From contig CM074768.1 in the NCBI GenBank assembly GCA_037355855.1, positions 372,001 through 436,000 of the forward strand: 64,000 nucleotides of DNA, written 5' to 3'. Positions 54,699 through 64,000 of this stretch are shown here, piece by piece; the first letter of the stretch is position 1, and every line of letters starts with the position of its first letter. Below the pieces are notes generated by a model that did not search any database, was not told the origin of the DNA, and was given only the letters and a program-made list of their open reading frames with translations. This DNA comes from Pseudo-nitzschia pungens. Its lineage: Eukaryota > Bacillariophyta > Bacillariophyceae > Bacillariales > Bacillariaceae. Position numbers and translations under genes: made by a program.

Positions 54699-56428
54699 GG
54701 TGGGAAGGGGATGGAAGGAAGGCAACACAATACAAGTCAATACAATTTCAATACAAGTCAATTCAATGCGGTGAGATCGAGTTCGATGCAGTACGGTATC
54801 CTTCGTCCTCGCAAATAATGAGAGCGATTTCGATTCGGATTTTGACACGCAACGACCAAGGATCGAATCAATGAAGCAATACAGACATGGTGTTCCTTAC
54901 TTGTTCTAGCGGTCCTTTGAAATCGCAAATACGCGGTCTGTATCAGTCGAAAAGCATCGATCAATTCAATTGGGGAAAGTTTTCGGCCACTATCGCGACG
55001 TAACGTTATCCTTTCTTATGGAACGGCTGTTACTGGGTACAATGGCTAGACTAAGTGTTGTAGGCGAGTCATCGGTACACGAGTGAAAAAAAATAAAATC
55101 ATCAAAATGATCCGTTTATCCACGTCGCCCCTCCCTCCACTACTCCTGCAATCGTGTAAAATTGATTGGGCGCGTGACACTCGGAGTGACGGCGCATTCC
55201 AAAATTTTGGCAAATGTGAGCTAGTCCGTCTCGCCCCGGCGTGGAAGGGTGGATTCAAAACTAGGAGGCGTGCCTAATTAGTATTCGAATTGTTGTCGAG
55301 GTGCGACCGGGTGCCGACTGGATTTACCGTTGCCGCCACAACGGAATCGGAATGAATCCGCGCCGCAATTTCGAGTCCCGGATTTCTTTGAAACTTCCGT
55401 AACGAGTCCCACACTTTTGATAATTCTTCTCTCCACATTCAATCGGGAAGAATGGATGGATGGATGCCCGAAGAACTCTTCAAAATTAATTGTATCGTTC
55501 ACAGACGAGGAATGTTCGGAGTGCCTTGGATACTTGTACGTGTAAGTTACTCTTACTATTGACAGTAATATTCTCTCAGATCTTGTTACAGTGGTACGTA
55601 CGTCCTGTATTCGATACTGCAGTCTTTTTTAAAATTTGAAAAAAATTCTGTATGATATAAGACAACACGTAGTAAAATAATAATAGAAGTAATACGGTAG
55701 CTGTTTCGGGATGATTTTAATAATACTTATGCTAGTCTTTCTATTTTTTATTACCATGTGTTGGGGATTGGAGTTGTATACTTTTTCTCTCGTGTTGTCC
55801 AAAAACACCATAGATGACTAGCCGTTGTCATTGTGACTTGCTACATTCAAATCATTCCCGTGGCCGGTGATATCAGCACAAGCCACGCAACTCCGAACCC
55901 ACACGGAGTTGTGTGCTTGATAAACAATTGCAGTGCCAAACCAAACCAATCCAAACCAAAAGAGAGATTATTGACAACTCCGGCACGAGTCGTTGCCGGT
56001 GTTGTCGATCTGATGTGATTCGGTCTCAATGCTAAAGCCTCCACATAGTTCGTAGATCGTGCGATATTCTATCCGTTGGTTATGGCTCGTAGGAAACGCA
56101 TCCATTTTCGCGACGTCAAGAGCTGCCCATTCGATCCGCCTCTACCGTGCCATGGTGTCTCGTATGGTCACACTATATTGCCAGGAGTAGTCACGAACGT
56201 ATCGAATCGAATCGAATCGAACCGAATCGCACCCAGTTTTCGGGGTTCGATTCGGTTCGATTCGGTTCGATTCGGTTCAGTACGTTACGCATTTATGGAA
56301 CCTACTCCTATATCTACATGGGTGAAGGACGGTGGTTCCACCCGAAGGAAGCTTTCTATGCTCTCGGATCTCCGTGAACGTGGAACACAACACGGCCTAT
56401 CCCAGAGCTCGGTGCCTCGGGACATCCA
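54699..56428. other. Intergenic region, no recognised gene
   Basis: Starts with a CAATAC/CAAGTCAATTC period-5 repeat (54729-54770). 55620-55740 is AT-rich. An inverted CGAAT/CGATTCGGTT repeat lies at 56196-56285. ORFs at 55046-55545 and 56076-56447 are not supported. Confidence 0.55.
56196..56285. repeat. Inverted pentanucleotide array CGAAT / GATTCGGTTC
   Basis: Left arm has CGAAT units, right arm GGTTCGATTC units, complementary across a roughly 20-base centre, so the transcript could fold into a long hairpin. It lies beyond the 3' end of the polyglutamine gene. Confidence 0.75.
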
Positions 56429-58099
56429 TTACGTGGGTGGCGAATAATATTGGTAATCGTACTGAGTTGGTGGCGGATAGTGCTGTTGTTGCTGTTGCTG
56501 CTGCTGCTGCTGCTGCTGCTGTTGTTGTTGTTGTTGTTGCTGCGCTACCCCGTACGAAACAGGATCGGGGGCGGCGGAAATTGCGGTGATGGTAGCCGTG
56601 ACCTCGGGCTGCGGTGGTTGCGAATAGAGAGGTGGTTGCTGTTGATGTTGTTGTTGTTGTTGTTGTTGCTGCTGATACGGATAGTGGTATTCGTAGTGCT
56701 GCCGCTGCTGTGGCGATGTCGATCGCAGGGGCTGGTGATGGAGCTGCTGCTGCTGCTGTGTTGACACGGCATAGGCTGTCAGTGGCTGCTGTTGCTGTTG
56801 CTGCTGGTTCGGATACGACTGCTGAGCAAGATGATGCGACGCAGGAGCTGGAGAATACGACGGGGAGGGATTTCCTCCGAGCTGTGGCGGTGATGCCGAC
56901 ATCTTGCCATCGTCTGCTGTTGCTACTCCTCGCTGTGGTTCGGTGTTTCCCCCCGCCTCCCACACCTTCCAGACGCCATCCTCCCAGAAATACCCCTCGG
57001 TTGCCGATTCGTTCCCCGGTGGCGGCGGCAGATGTTGGACACTGCCTCCGGGAACGGGGTTTCCGGCCGACGGAGGCAGACGATGATCCGCCGCCGCCGC
57101 CGTTGGCTGCGGATAGGTTGGTGGTGGTTGTGGTTGTGGTTGTACATGCTGAAGAGGACGATGATGCTCCTGCGGTGGTTGTGGTTGTGGTTGTGGCAGG
57201 ACCCCCCTTGCCGGTGGCAGTGGTGGGAATACCGCTGCCATAGGAGCTGTCGTCAATCTATACACATCGCGGGGTCCTTGCTGCTGCCGAGTATCCCCAG
57301 ATGATACGGCGGTCTGCGAAGGTGCCACCGCCGCTGCTGCAACTACGATTCGCTGCGGCTGTTGCAATATCGGCATCGGTACCGCCCTCCTCGTCGTTGT
57401 TGTTATCCCCCTTTCCCCCCCTGCCGATGCTGCCGGTTGTAGCGGTCCCATCGGCGGAGTTGGTACCACCACAGCTACTGGTACTCCTTCCGGTCGTTCC
57501 ACGAACGTGAATCCCCTGTTCGAGTTTGCCGCCGCCGCCGCTGCTGCTGCTGCAGTCCTTCCGATGGTACTTGCAGCGGGAGCAGTACCAATTATTGTAG
57601 ACCCATCTATTCCCCCGACTTCCCCGGATTGTTGTTGTTGATTACTGTTGCCCGCAGTTGGAGGATCGGGAGGAGGGGACATTCTGGGAAAGGGTGACCC
57701 TGTGCATTTTTCAATGTACTCGGTCGCCTTTTTCCGCGTCATTTCGTACGATTCGTACCGAATCGTATATTTCTTATCGCCCAACATGATTTCCATCCCT
57801 GCAGGTATTGGCATGCCGCCGCCATTTTGGATCCAAGAAGACAACAAAGATTCTCGCACCGGCGGATTTTGGAGAACAGGTTGCTGATATTGCTGATGGT
57901 ATTGTGGATTGGTCCGGTTGGTTTGCATTGTCATCATCACTGGCTGCTGCTGCTGCTGATAGTGCGCCACTCCAGCAGTGGAAACTTGGGCATTGCTAAT
58001 CCTGCTATCATTGGCAACAGAAACTGACTGATAAACTACTGTTGCCGGTGGATCCACAGATTCAGGAAGAGTCCTTTGCATGCCGGATGGTGATGACAT
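56429..58099 (-). CDS. Gln/Pro-rich protein with long polyglutamine tracts
   Basis: 556 residues from ATG 58099 (the frame upstream begins with TTG). A small ordered-looking segment lies near residues 95-140 (MEIMLGDKKYTIRYESYEMTR...YIEKCTGSPFPRM). A second (EGYFWEDGVWKVWEAGG) occurs near residue 350. The remainder is low-complexity Q, P, A and G, ending in a tract of about 21 Gln and then YPPPTQYDYQYYSPP. Such composition is typical of transcription or RNA-granule scaffold proteins; no specific function is assigned. Tracts are encoded by mixed CAG and CAA codons. Trinucleotide length variation between individuals is likely. Confidence 0.65.
   Translation of the reverse strand: MSSPSGMQRTLPESVDPPATVVYQSVSVANDSRISNAQVSTAGVAHYQQQQQPVMMTMQTNRTNPQYHQQYQQPVLQNPPVRESLLSSWIQNGGGMPIPAGMEIMLGDKKYTIRYESYEMTRKKATEYIEKCTGSPFPRMSPPPDPPTAGNSNQQQQSGEVGGIDGSTIIGTAPAASTIGRTAAAAAAAAANSNRGFTFVERPEGVPVAVVVPTPPMGPLQPAASAGGERGITTTTRRAVPMPILQQPQRIVVAAAAVAPSQTAVSSGDTRQQQGPRDVYRLTTAPMAAVFPPLPPARGVLPQPQPQPPQEHHRPLQHVQPQPQPPPTYPQPTAAAADHRLPPSAGNPVPGGSVQHLPPPPGNESATEGYFWEDGVWKVWEAGGNTEPQRGVATADDGKMSASPPQLGGNPSPSYSPAPASHHLAQQSYPNQQQQQQQPLTAYAVSTQQQQQLHHQPLRSTSPQQRQHYEYHYPYQQQQQQQQQHQQQPPLYSQPPQPEVTATITAISAAPDPVSYGVAQQQQQQQQQQQQQQQQQQQQHYPPPTQYDYQYYSPPT
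56478..56541 (-). repeat. CAG/CAA polyglutamine tract
   Basis: About 21 consecutive Gln codons near the C-terminus of the Gln/Pro-rich protein, with an uninterrupted core of eight to nine CAG. Confidence 0.9.
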
Positions 58100-60383
58100 A
58101 CTAAAATGTTTCTTTCTCAACCTGTCGTGGTGGATTGATCAGACCATCCACTACGTGTCGCTTTCATTGATATATTGATCTAGATGACGCCAATCCACGC
58201 TTTCTGAACCTCCATTTGACATAATCTCATGCAGCAGCAGTATAATCACGAGTCTTTCTCCCACAATGTCTTTCGCGATAATTGATCTGTAACAGCAAAT
58301 ACCGGTTTTCTCCATCGAAGCAAAAAAATTGAGCCAGGAACTGTGAATGATGACTACCATTCATCGATTCGTTCCCATGATCAATTGCTGATGACCGACC
58401 ATTCCAAGAGAGAATTATTATTATTTTTTGTTTCTTGCATCTATTCTCGTCATTGACGAAGAGGAGAACGGTGCCGACGAAAGGTGTGCATATGGGCCTC
58501 CAGCCCACGACAAGGTGTCGAACGACACCGATTTGAGAGATACCGTTTTAGGCATGCTCCGAAATAATGACAGAAATCGTGCCCAACGACCCCATATGGA
58601 TACATTCGTCCGGATGGCTTAAATAACAACTCCAATGTGCTTTTCAGGATCGTTATTTTCACGCTTGATATTCCAGCACATAGAGATACACATGGAAACT
58701 TATTATCAAAGAAACAATTAGTCTCATTTTTCTGAATCACGACTCAATCGGGATATAACCCCGCGTCGGGCAGATTAGGATGACGCTTCCGCACTCGGCT
58801 CTAATCAAAAACGGGTATCGGGTCATGAGAAAAAAATATTAGTGCGTTGGATTTTGAAATCGGCAGCTTTCGGTGTCCTGTACGGTATGATTGCATTCAT
58901 ACATACCGATTCACAGTGGATTGGGTATGTGTAAGGTTTCCGATCAATTTTCAACCATCTCTTTCCAGGCACAACCAGAGAGCACTTGAGATATCAATGA
59001 TGAACAATTGGCGTCCAATGAGTTTCACATCAAATAATGCGCCGCCAATAATCCCAAGATCCCAAGTGAAATCATTTGTACTCGGCAAAAGTTGTTCGTC
59101 CTTGGGTTCGTTGTACGGATCGTAAACTCATTTGTCGGCATCATCGTCCGTGAATTGTCGAGGACGGCCTACCGATGTCAATAATGTCACAGCCATTGCT
59201 GTGGACAGGAGCTCCTTCCCTCGTATTTTGGCTCTTTCTGTTCCAACGTTTCTGTTCTCGTATTTTGGATTATTACATCGTATTTCACGACTTTCAATCC
59301 GAGAATTCCGTTCTATCGAATCCTATGAACTGAGAACCGAGGTCGGCCACCTGGCTTGGTTTGATTGTTTCCTACCAATGGTCATGATTTGCCGTTGATA
59401 GTGATTGCATAGGTTTACTTTGAAGATTTTTCACAGTGTGAAAAACTGTCGAAAGACATGCTGTATGAACAACAACAAAACTCACTTGCGACAGTTCGAT
59501 CAAAAAATTTTATGCATACCGATGAAAAACCTAGTTACCGTAAATCTTGCCCATCGGAACGTTCTATCCGAAGGTTCCCGGTGAAGGGAAGAAAAAACAG
59601 GTTTAGAGTCGTGGATGGGATGGAGTGTCAGGCGCAACTCGATGCACATACGTTCTCTTACCGCACGTATAGAGGTATCAGAATGGAAGCATCAGTGAGT
59701 CGTCGTCCCCCGGCGGAAGTGTTTTCGTGTTATGTCGGGCTCGAGCGTGGATGGGAATTATCATCTCTTATTATCATTATCTGTGCCTACGTACTCGTAC
59801 CGGTATTTTCATTTCTGGGCGCTGGGGTTGCCCTGGGTACGAAATTCGTATTGGCAGGTTTTCATTATTACGAAGTAAGGTACTTCGTACTAAGAACTTC
59901 GTATTTACGAAGTAGAAGTACCGGGTACGACTACGGGTACTAGTACACGTCGTTCAACAAAAATTAATACGAAGTACGAAGTAATACTTCGTTTTGAGCC
60001 CACGACCGCGATGGCACGCTCGCAACAGGAAAAACGTTTAGAAGATGATTCATTTTTTGAATGGGCAAGGCATATTTCCAATGATATGATGTTTAACGGA
60101 AAATAGGCATACTTCTAAGAGATCCCCATGTTCATATTTTTAACTGATGATCGGTGATCACACGATCGTTCCTGTTGTTTCCTGCCTCCTGCATGTTCGA
60201 CCAAACATGTATTACAAACAATCGAAAAACCTGCTATCAGAAGTTTGCTTCCCTCTCCATATCAATCGCCTTTTCATACGCTTTTAATGCTCAATCCAGG
60301 GGTGATAAGAAATCAGGCTTCATTGCTGACCAACTCCACCAATCCAGTTGCAACTCAGCGGAAATTTTCGCCGCATTGTAGCA
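58100..60383. other. Intergenic region with TACGAAGTA cluster
   Basis: No supported gene. A frame at 59458-59943 (plus) has a membrane-like stretch but runs into the motif cluster and has no recognisable domain. The cluster at 59870-59995 holds about eight TACGAAGTA/TACTTCGTA-type words in both orientations. Confidence 0.5.
59870..59995. repeat. Cluster of TACGAAGTA/TACTTCGTA motifs
   Basis: TTACGAAGTAAGG, TACTTCGTAC, AACTTCGTA, TTACGAAGTA, TACGAAGTACGAAGTA and ATACTTCGTT occur within 126 bases, mixed with GGGTAC and ACTAGTAC. Confidence 0.8.
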
Positions 60384-61814
60384 ATGGTGCCGACGATCAC
60401 TACCAAGACATTGGTCTCTTTGATCGTTCTCTTGTCCACAAGCCTATTTTCACTTCACCATGCGAACACATTTATGGTCCAATACTATGAAACTGTTTAC
60501 GATAGTGTTGTCTCGGTCTACAGAGAGGAAGCACAACATGCCAGCACGACCACAACATCAGGGAATCCCAACAAGGCAAGTGGGACGAACACGGCAATAG
60601 ATGGTCCATTGTTAACTACAACTGCAAGCAACACTAGCAACAGCATCACCCACCAGAATAGTGATGTTAAGCCATCTCCGTCAACGTCTCACAATGACGA
60701 GAATGAATTTGACGTCGACAGACGAGCTATTGTCATCATCAGTACGGGTGAAAAGGCGGCCAACATGTCCATGGTAGAACGGTTTATTTGGTCAGCGCGA
60801 AATATTGGAGAGTACAGAGGATGGATCGTTCTGATTACCGATGCCGATAAATACCGGTATGAAGATCTCTCAGTAGCTGCTGCATCAAAAAAACAGGAAG
60901 AAACACGACGAGACGAAGTTGATAATAACACAAAGAACAAGTTTGTAGTATTTCGTCCGACCGAAAAGAGGTTTTCAAAGATCACGAATCACGCACGATT
61001 CACGCAATCCCTCGATATGAACTCGAAAATATTCAAAACATACGTTCTACAGTATGCCGACAAAGATTCCCGGCTCGATTCCATCGAGTTGTTCTATTAT
61101 CTGGATGTAGACATCGTTTTTGGAAATCGCGTCCAGCCGTTCTTCGAGGGACTTGAGCAATTGTATAACATCGGGCGAAGTGGGGTTGGTCCACATGGTA
61201 TTGGCAGCAACAGTAATAATGAATCCATAACTAGCACGGACCGAGAAAAGGAATCTGCCAAGATATTTTTCTTCGAGGGAAACGGAAACAATAAAATCCA
61301 GGGAGGACAAATTGTTTTGGATCGAAACAGTTCGCAGCCATGTTTAGAGCGATGGAGGGAACTTATGCTAGGGCGTCGCAAAAGACGCAAACTCAAGGAT
61401 CAAATGTTTTTGACAAAAATGTTGCAAGAGCAGGAAAAGAGAAGTGAGGAAAAGACGGCAACTACTAACGTCGTTGAGCCACAAAATACCACCGACGATT
61501 CCGTCTATAAAAAGAAGAAACCGGAGAAAAAACGACCCGACTGCGAAATTATATTAATGAAGCAAAAGAGCGAATGGATTCAGTTTCCTGAGTTGAAAGA
61601 TATCGAGGAGCGAACCGCGGAAATGCGACAGTCGGACGCAAAGCGGCCGTCATACCCGACGCTGGTTCATTTTAGAAACTCTGCCAATGTCATGAAGCAT
61701 GTTGAAGAAGAGCAGCTGCAAATGTATATGCGCGACGTACTGGGCTTTGACCAGGATGAAAAAGACGAACTTGGGATATTGAACAAGATGATTATGGAAA
61801 AGGTCAAGAAATAA
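60384..61814 (+). CDS. Type II membrane protein, putative glycosyltransferase
   Basis: 476 residues from ATG 60384 (MVPTITTKTLVSL); the open frame before it starts with TTG. A signal anchor (LVSLIVLLSTSLFSLHHA) follows a very short cytoplasmic end, then a Thr/Asn/Ser-rich stem of about 90 residues. The catalytic-looking region begins with DRRAIVIISTG and contains WSARNIGEYRGWIVLITDADKY and the DxD-type motif FYYLDVDIVFGN, which in glycosyltransferase families binds metal and the nucleotide sugar. GGQIVLDR and LKDQMFLTKML follow, in the order seen in GT8-like enzymes. A Lys/Glu-rich insertion interrupts the C-terminal part. Golgi location and transferase activity are inferred; donor and acceptor are unknown. 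Confidence 0.7.
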   Translation: MVPTITTKTLVSLIVLLSTSLFSLHHANTFMVQYYETVYDSVVSVYREEAQHASTTTTSGNPNKASGTNTAIDGPLLTTTASNTSNSITHQNSDVKPSPSTSHNDENEFDVDRRAIVIISTGEKAANMSMVERFIWSARNIGEYRGWIVLITDADKYRYEDLSVAAASKKQEETRRDEVDNNTKNKFVVFRPTEKRFSKITNHARFTQSLDMNSKIFKTYVLQYADKDSRLDSIELFYYLDVDIVFGNRVQPFFEGLEQLYNIGRSGVGPHGIGSNSNNESITSTDREKESAKIFFFEGNGNNKIQGGQIVLDRNSSQPCLERWRELMLGRRKRRKLKDQMFLTKMLQEQEKRSEEKTATTNVVEPQNTTDDSVYKKKKPEKKRPDCEIILMKQKSEWIQFPELKDIEERTAEMRQSDAKRPSYPTLVHFRNSANVMKHVEEEQLQMYMRDVLGFDQDEKDELGILNKMIMEKVKK

Positions 61815-62128
61815 TTTGGAATTCTTCTTCAATTGTATGTAGAAGACAATCGAAAAATTGGATCTATTGAGGGATAAGAAGCTAGTGCACAAAACACAAC
61901 AAAGTCACGCGTTTGGGGAAATCTTTGTAACGCGAACTGCACAAATTTGTAAACAGTAAATACGTCATGAAAAGAATCACTGGGTTGCCCTAAATGAGGT
62001 TGTTGCACTACCTCAAGTGAAACTCGTCTTTATTTCTCTGGAAAATTTCGGTTTACTCCCATCGCCAGAACTCTCCAAACTCTCGGCATCTATAAATGGT
62101 ACTGTGTTCTCCACTGTAGTCTTGACCC
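61815..62128. other. Convergent spacer
   Basis: AT-rich 3' sequence between two convergent genes; nothing else seen. Confidence 0.6.
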
Positions 62129-64000
62129 TTATTGAAATGGGTTCTCCGTGTCCTCGTATTCAGAGAAGTCTTCCTCATTGAGAGCGGTGATTCTATCGAC
62201 GTAGGAGTCGCGTAGGGATTGAAAACTCTTACCAAAGATCGTTGTTGTCCCGGAACTTCCACCATGCGAAGGTTTTAGAGAGATCTGATTTAGAGAGAAA
62301 GATATATTGCTATCCGTACGCAAGGGACCGACGTCACGATCACCATGATCGCAATCCTTGCTGTTGTAAGCAGAAATTCTCAGTAGGTCTTTCATTTCTT
62401 CATTTTCCAATTCAAGGCTTTCCAATTGTTTCGTGACGGAGGCGAGATTTCGTTCCAAGGTTGCGATTTCGGACATCAGTTTTGCTTGAGTTTTAGCAGT
62501 TAGAATTCGTTCGCCAATGCCTTGTTGCTGCGGTTGCTCCGAGGGCCTCCCTAAACTTTTGAATAGCTTGGGAAACTCTTCACTTCCTAACATGACTTTC
62601 TCTTCCATCATAAAGAAAATTACTTTTGGAATAAATATGTAGCATATGGTGCTGGTGGTAATGGCAAATATCAGGCCTGTCACAACAAACACGTGTATGT
62701 ATGAATGGTCTTGGACAATATATATTATCGGACAAGCGAAAATTAACGCGAGGAGGGAAAAGGAAAGAGCTCTGACAATGTACTTGCTTTCTGCAAATTC
62801 AGTGGAAAGATTTCGTGCTCTCCATACCTGGATGATAGCCATGCATACCAAAACCAGATTCACTATGATTATAATAGAAAGATAGGGCCAAGCATCTGTG
62901 TAGAGACATTGCATATGCCTTGTCAGGAAGAAACAGTGTTTTGGATAAACCAAAGGAATGAAGTAAATGAAATTAGACAGAAAGTGATCCTGAAAATAAA
63001 TGTTTTCACATGGAACCCGTACGTCACACTCACATTGTCGTGTTTCGGCCAAACTCATCGGGATTCTCTTCAACTCGAATGGCTTCGATCGATCCATAAG
63101 CCGTCATCAATGATAGCATAACAATATTGACTACATACCACCAATTGTGAGCAAGTCGAAAAATCATAATATGGGACATTCAGCCCAAGTGAGAAGGAAG
63201 GTTCGAATGATGCCTCCAAAAAAGACAATCGCCGATCACGAGAAGGAACAATACTTACAACCAGAAATAAACGCCACTGGATAAATAGTGTCTCGAACCG
63301 TAAGTTTTATTCGTCTGAATTTCATGGCGCTGGTCATGATTTTGTTGATTCGATACGTCTTTGCGAAGAGAGTGGAAAAAGTGATTCCGAACCCCATAAC
63401 CAGTAGCCATGCCTCAGTAGTACATATCTTTTTGGGGCAGTCATACTTAACGAGATCCATGGTCGTAGGTATCATGGTACACGCCATCACTGCAATCCCA
63501 AAACAAATCAGTAGCAGAAAGAACTATATGGTATCGGCAATAGGAAGAGGAAACGCAAAGATGAGAATGGAGTCCTAGGATTGAATCGAGTTCCAGCAAA
63601 AATAGCTCGATGAACTCAGTCGACTTACCGGTTGAGATGCCAGTACGATCCGATGTTTGCGATGCCGAAAGGTCCATAAAGCAAATCCAGCCGTCAAAAG
63701 AAGGATGACGGCCGTCAAAAAGAATCCTAGAAATTGGATCCAAATCCCAATATAAGTGATTTCCCAGTTGACCGGAGGTAGGTCGGGAGGGGTTGTAGTG
63801 TTCCCCCCATTGTACACGTAGGCAGAAATTGCATCCCAGTCTTTATCTCCACCTGGTAGGTAATGGTGTGTCACAGTGGGTTTGAACTCCACATCATTAT
63901 TTTCATCATCGTCGTCTAAAGCGAGCCAATTCTGGATCGTCAATAGAAGTGAATGACCGTCCCGAGAACCCGTTCCACTCTCATCCTGACCTTTCAACAC
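62129..64000 (-). CDS. GABA-B-like class C G-protein-coupled receptor, 7TM and tail, N-terminus outside window
   Basis: Four exons read on the minus strand: 64000-63629, 63523-63259, 63130-63034 and 62918-62129. Introns are 105, 128 and 115 bases with GTAAGT, GTAAGT and GTGAGT donors; phases 0, 1 and 2 all match. TM1 (WIQFLGFFLTAVILLLTAGFA) is followed by HRIVLASQP, then TM2 (FFLLLICFGIAVMA). EAWLLVMGFGITFSTLFAKTYRI is the TM3 region typical of GABA-B receptors. TM4-TM5 span exons 2-4, and TM6-TM7 include LLALIFACPIIYIV and LIFAITTSTICYIFIPKV, ending in the FxPK motif. The tail has a coiled coil (LMSEIATLERNLASVTKQLESLE). The frame is open at the right edge without an ATG, so the ligand-binding part lies beyond. 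It would signal through G proteins such as the beta subunit at 4850-6993. Confidence 0.87.

Overview
The window is nuclear DNA of a eukaryotic alga, most likely a diatom and probably a pennate one. The evidence is intron-sparse genes with short GT-AG introns, a class C (GABA-B-type) receptor, a secreted gametolysin-like (M11) protease with Cys-rich C-terminal modules, an ASAF-type plastid presequence, and an LTR retroelement with a Gag that resembles those of diatom Copia elements. The organism call is inference; no marker gene fixes the species.

Layout, left to right. At 1-345 (minus) is the 5' part of an unrecognised gene running off the left edge. At 727-2824 (minus) is a spliced THH1/TOM1/TOM3-like membrane protein. 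The intergenic region after it carries a TA-flanked MITE (3701-3893). At 4850-6993 (minus) is a heterotrimeric G-protein beta subunit whose first 15 codons lie on a tiny exon 1 kb upstream. At 8525-10636 (minus) is a secreted M11 metalloprotease with an intron splitting its zinc site. At 13263-15749 (plus) is a four-helix membrane protein with an SR-rich tail. At 17626-19554 (minus) is a gamma-glutamylcyclotransferase-like gene broken by three one-base shifts. About 5 kb with no recognisable gene follows. At 24880-25802 (plus) is a spliced basic protein, and at 26284-28995 (minus) a secreted M14 zinc carboxypeptidase. At 30277-30822 (plus) is a predicted plastid-targeted small membrane protein.

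The most unusual block is 32401-38560. Three genes on the plus strand share a domain I do not recognise. It has one copy in the first gene, two in the second, and one fused to a JmjC/cupin-like domain in the third. A tRNA-Gly(UCC), a protein with helical 'PHhP' repeats, and a secreted protein made of 27 copies of a 23-residue repeat follow (39288-46875).

At 48168-52309 sits a young non-autonomous LTR element. Its LTRs are almost identical, it has a 5-bp target duplication, and it carries only a gag-like ORF. The right end holds a frameshifted Ser-rich protein (53567-54698), a polyglutamine protein (56429-58099), a Golgi-type glycosyltransferase-like protein (60384-61814), and the 7TM and tail part of a GABA-B-like receptor running off the right edge (62129-64000). 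The receptor and the G-beta gene are functionally related, but they lie 55 kb apart and nothing in the sequence shows co-regulation.

Gene-free stretches carry many short motifs of the type GTAAGGTTAC, TACGAAGTA and ACCGGTA, plus pentanucleotide microsatellites. I did not notice the motifs inside the coding exons. Start codons below are the first in-frame ATG unless noted. Intron positions come from matching GT-AG sites, phase and protein family logic, not from transcripts.
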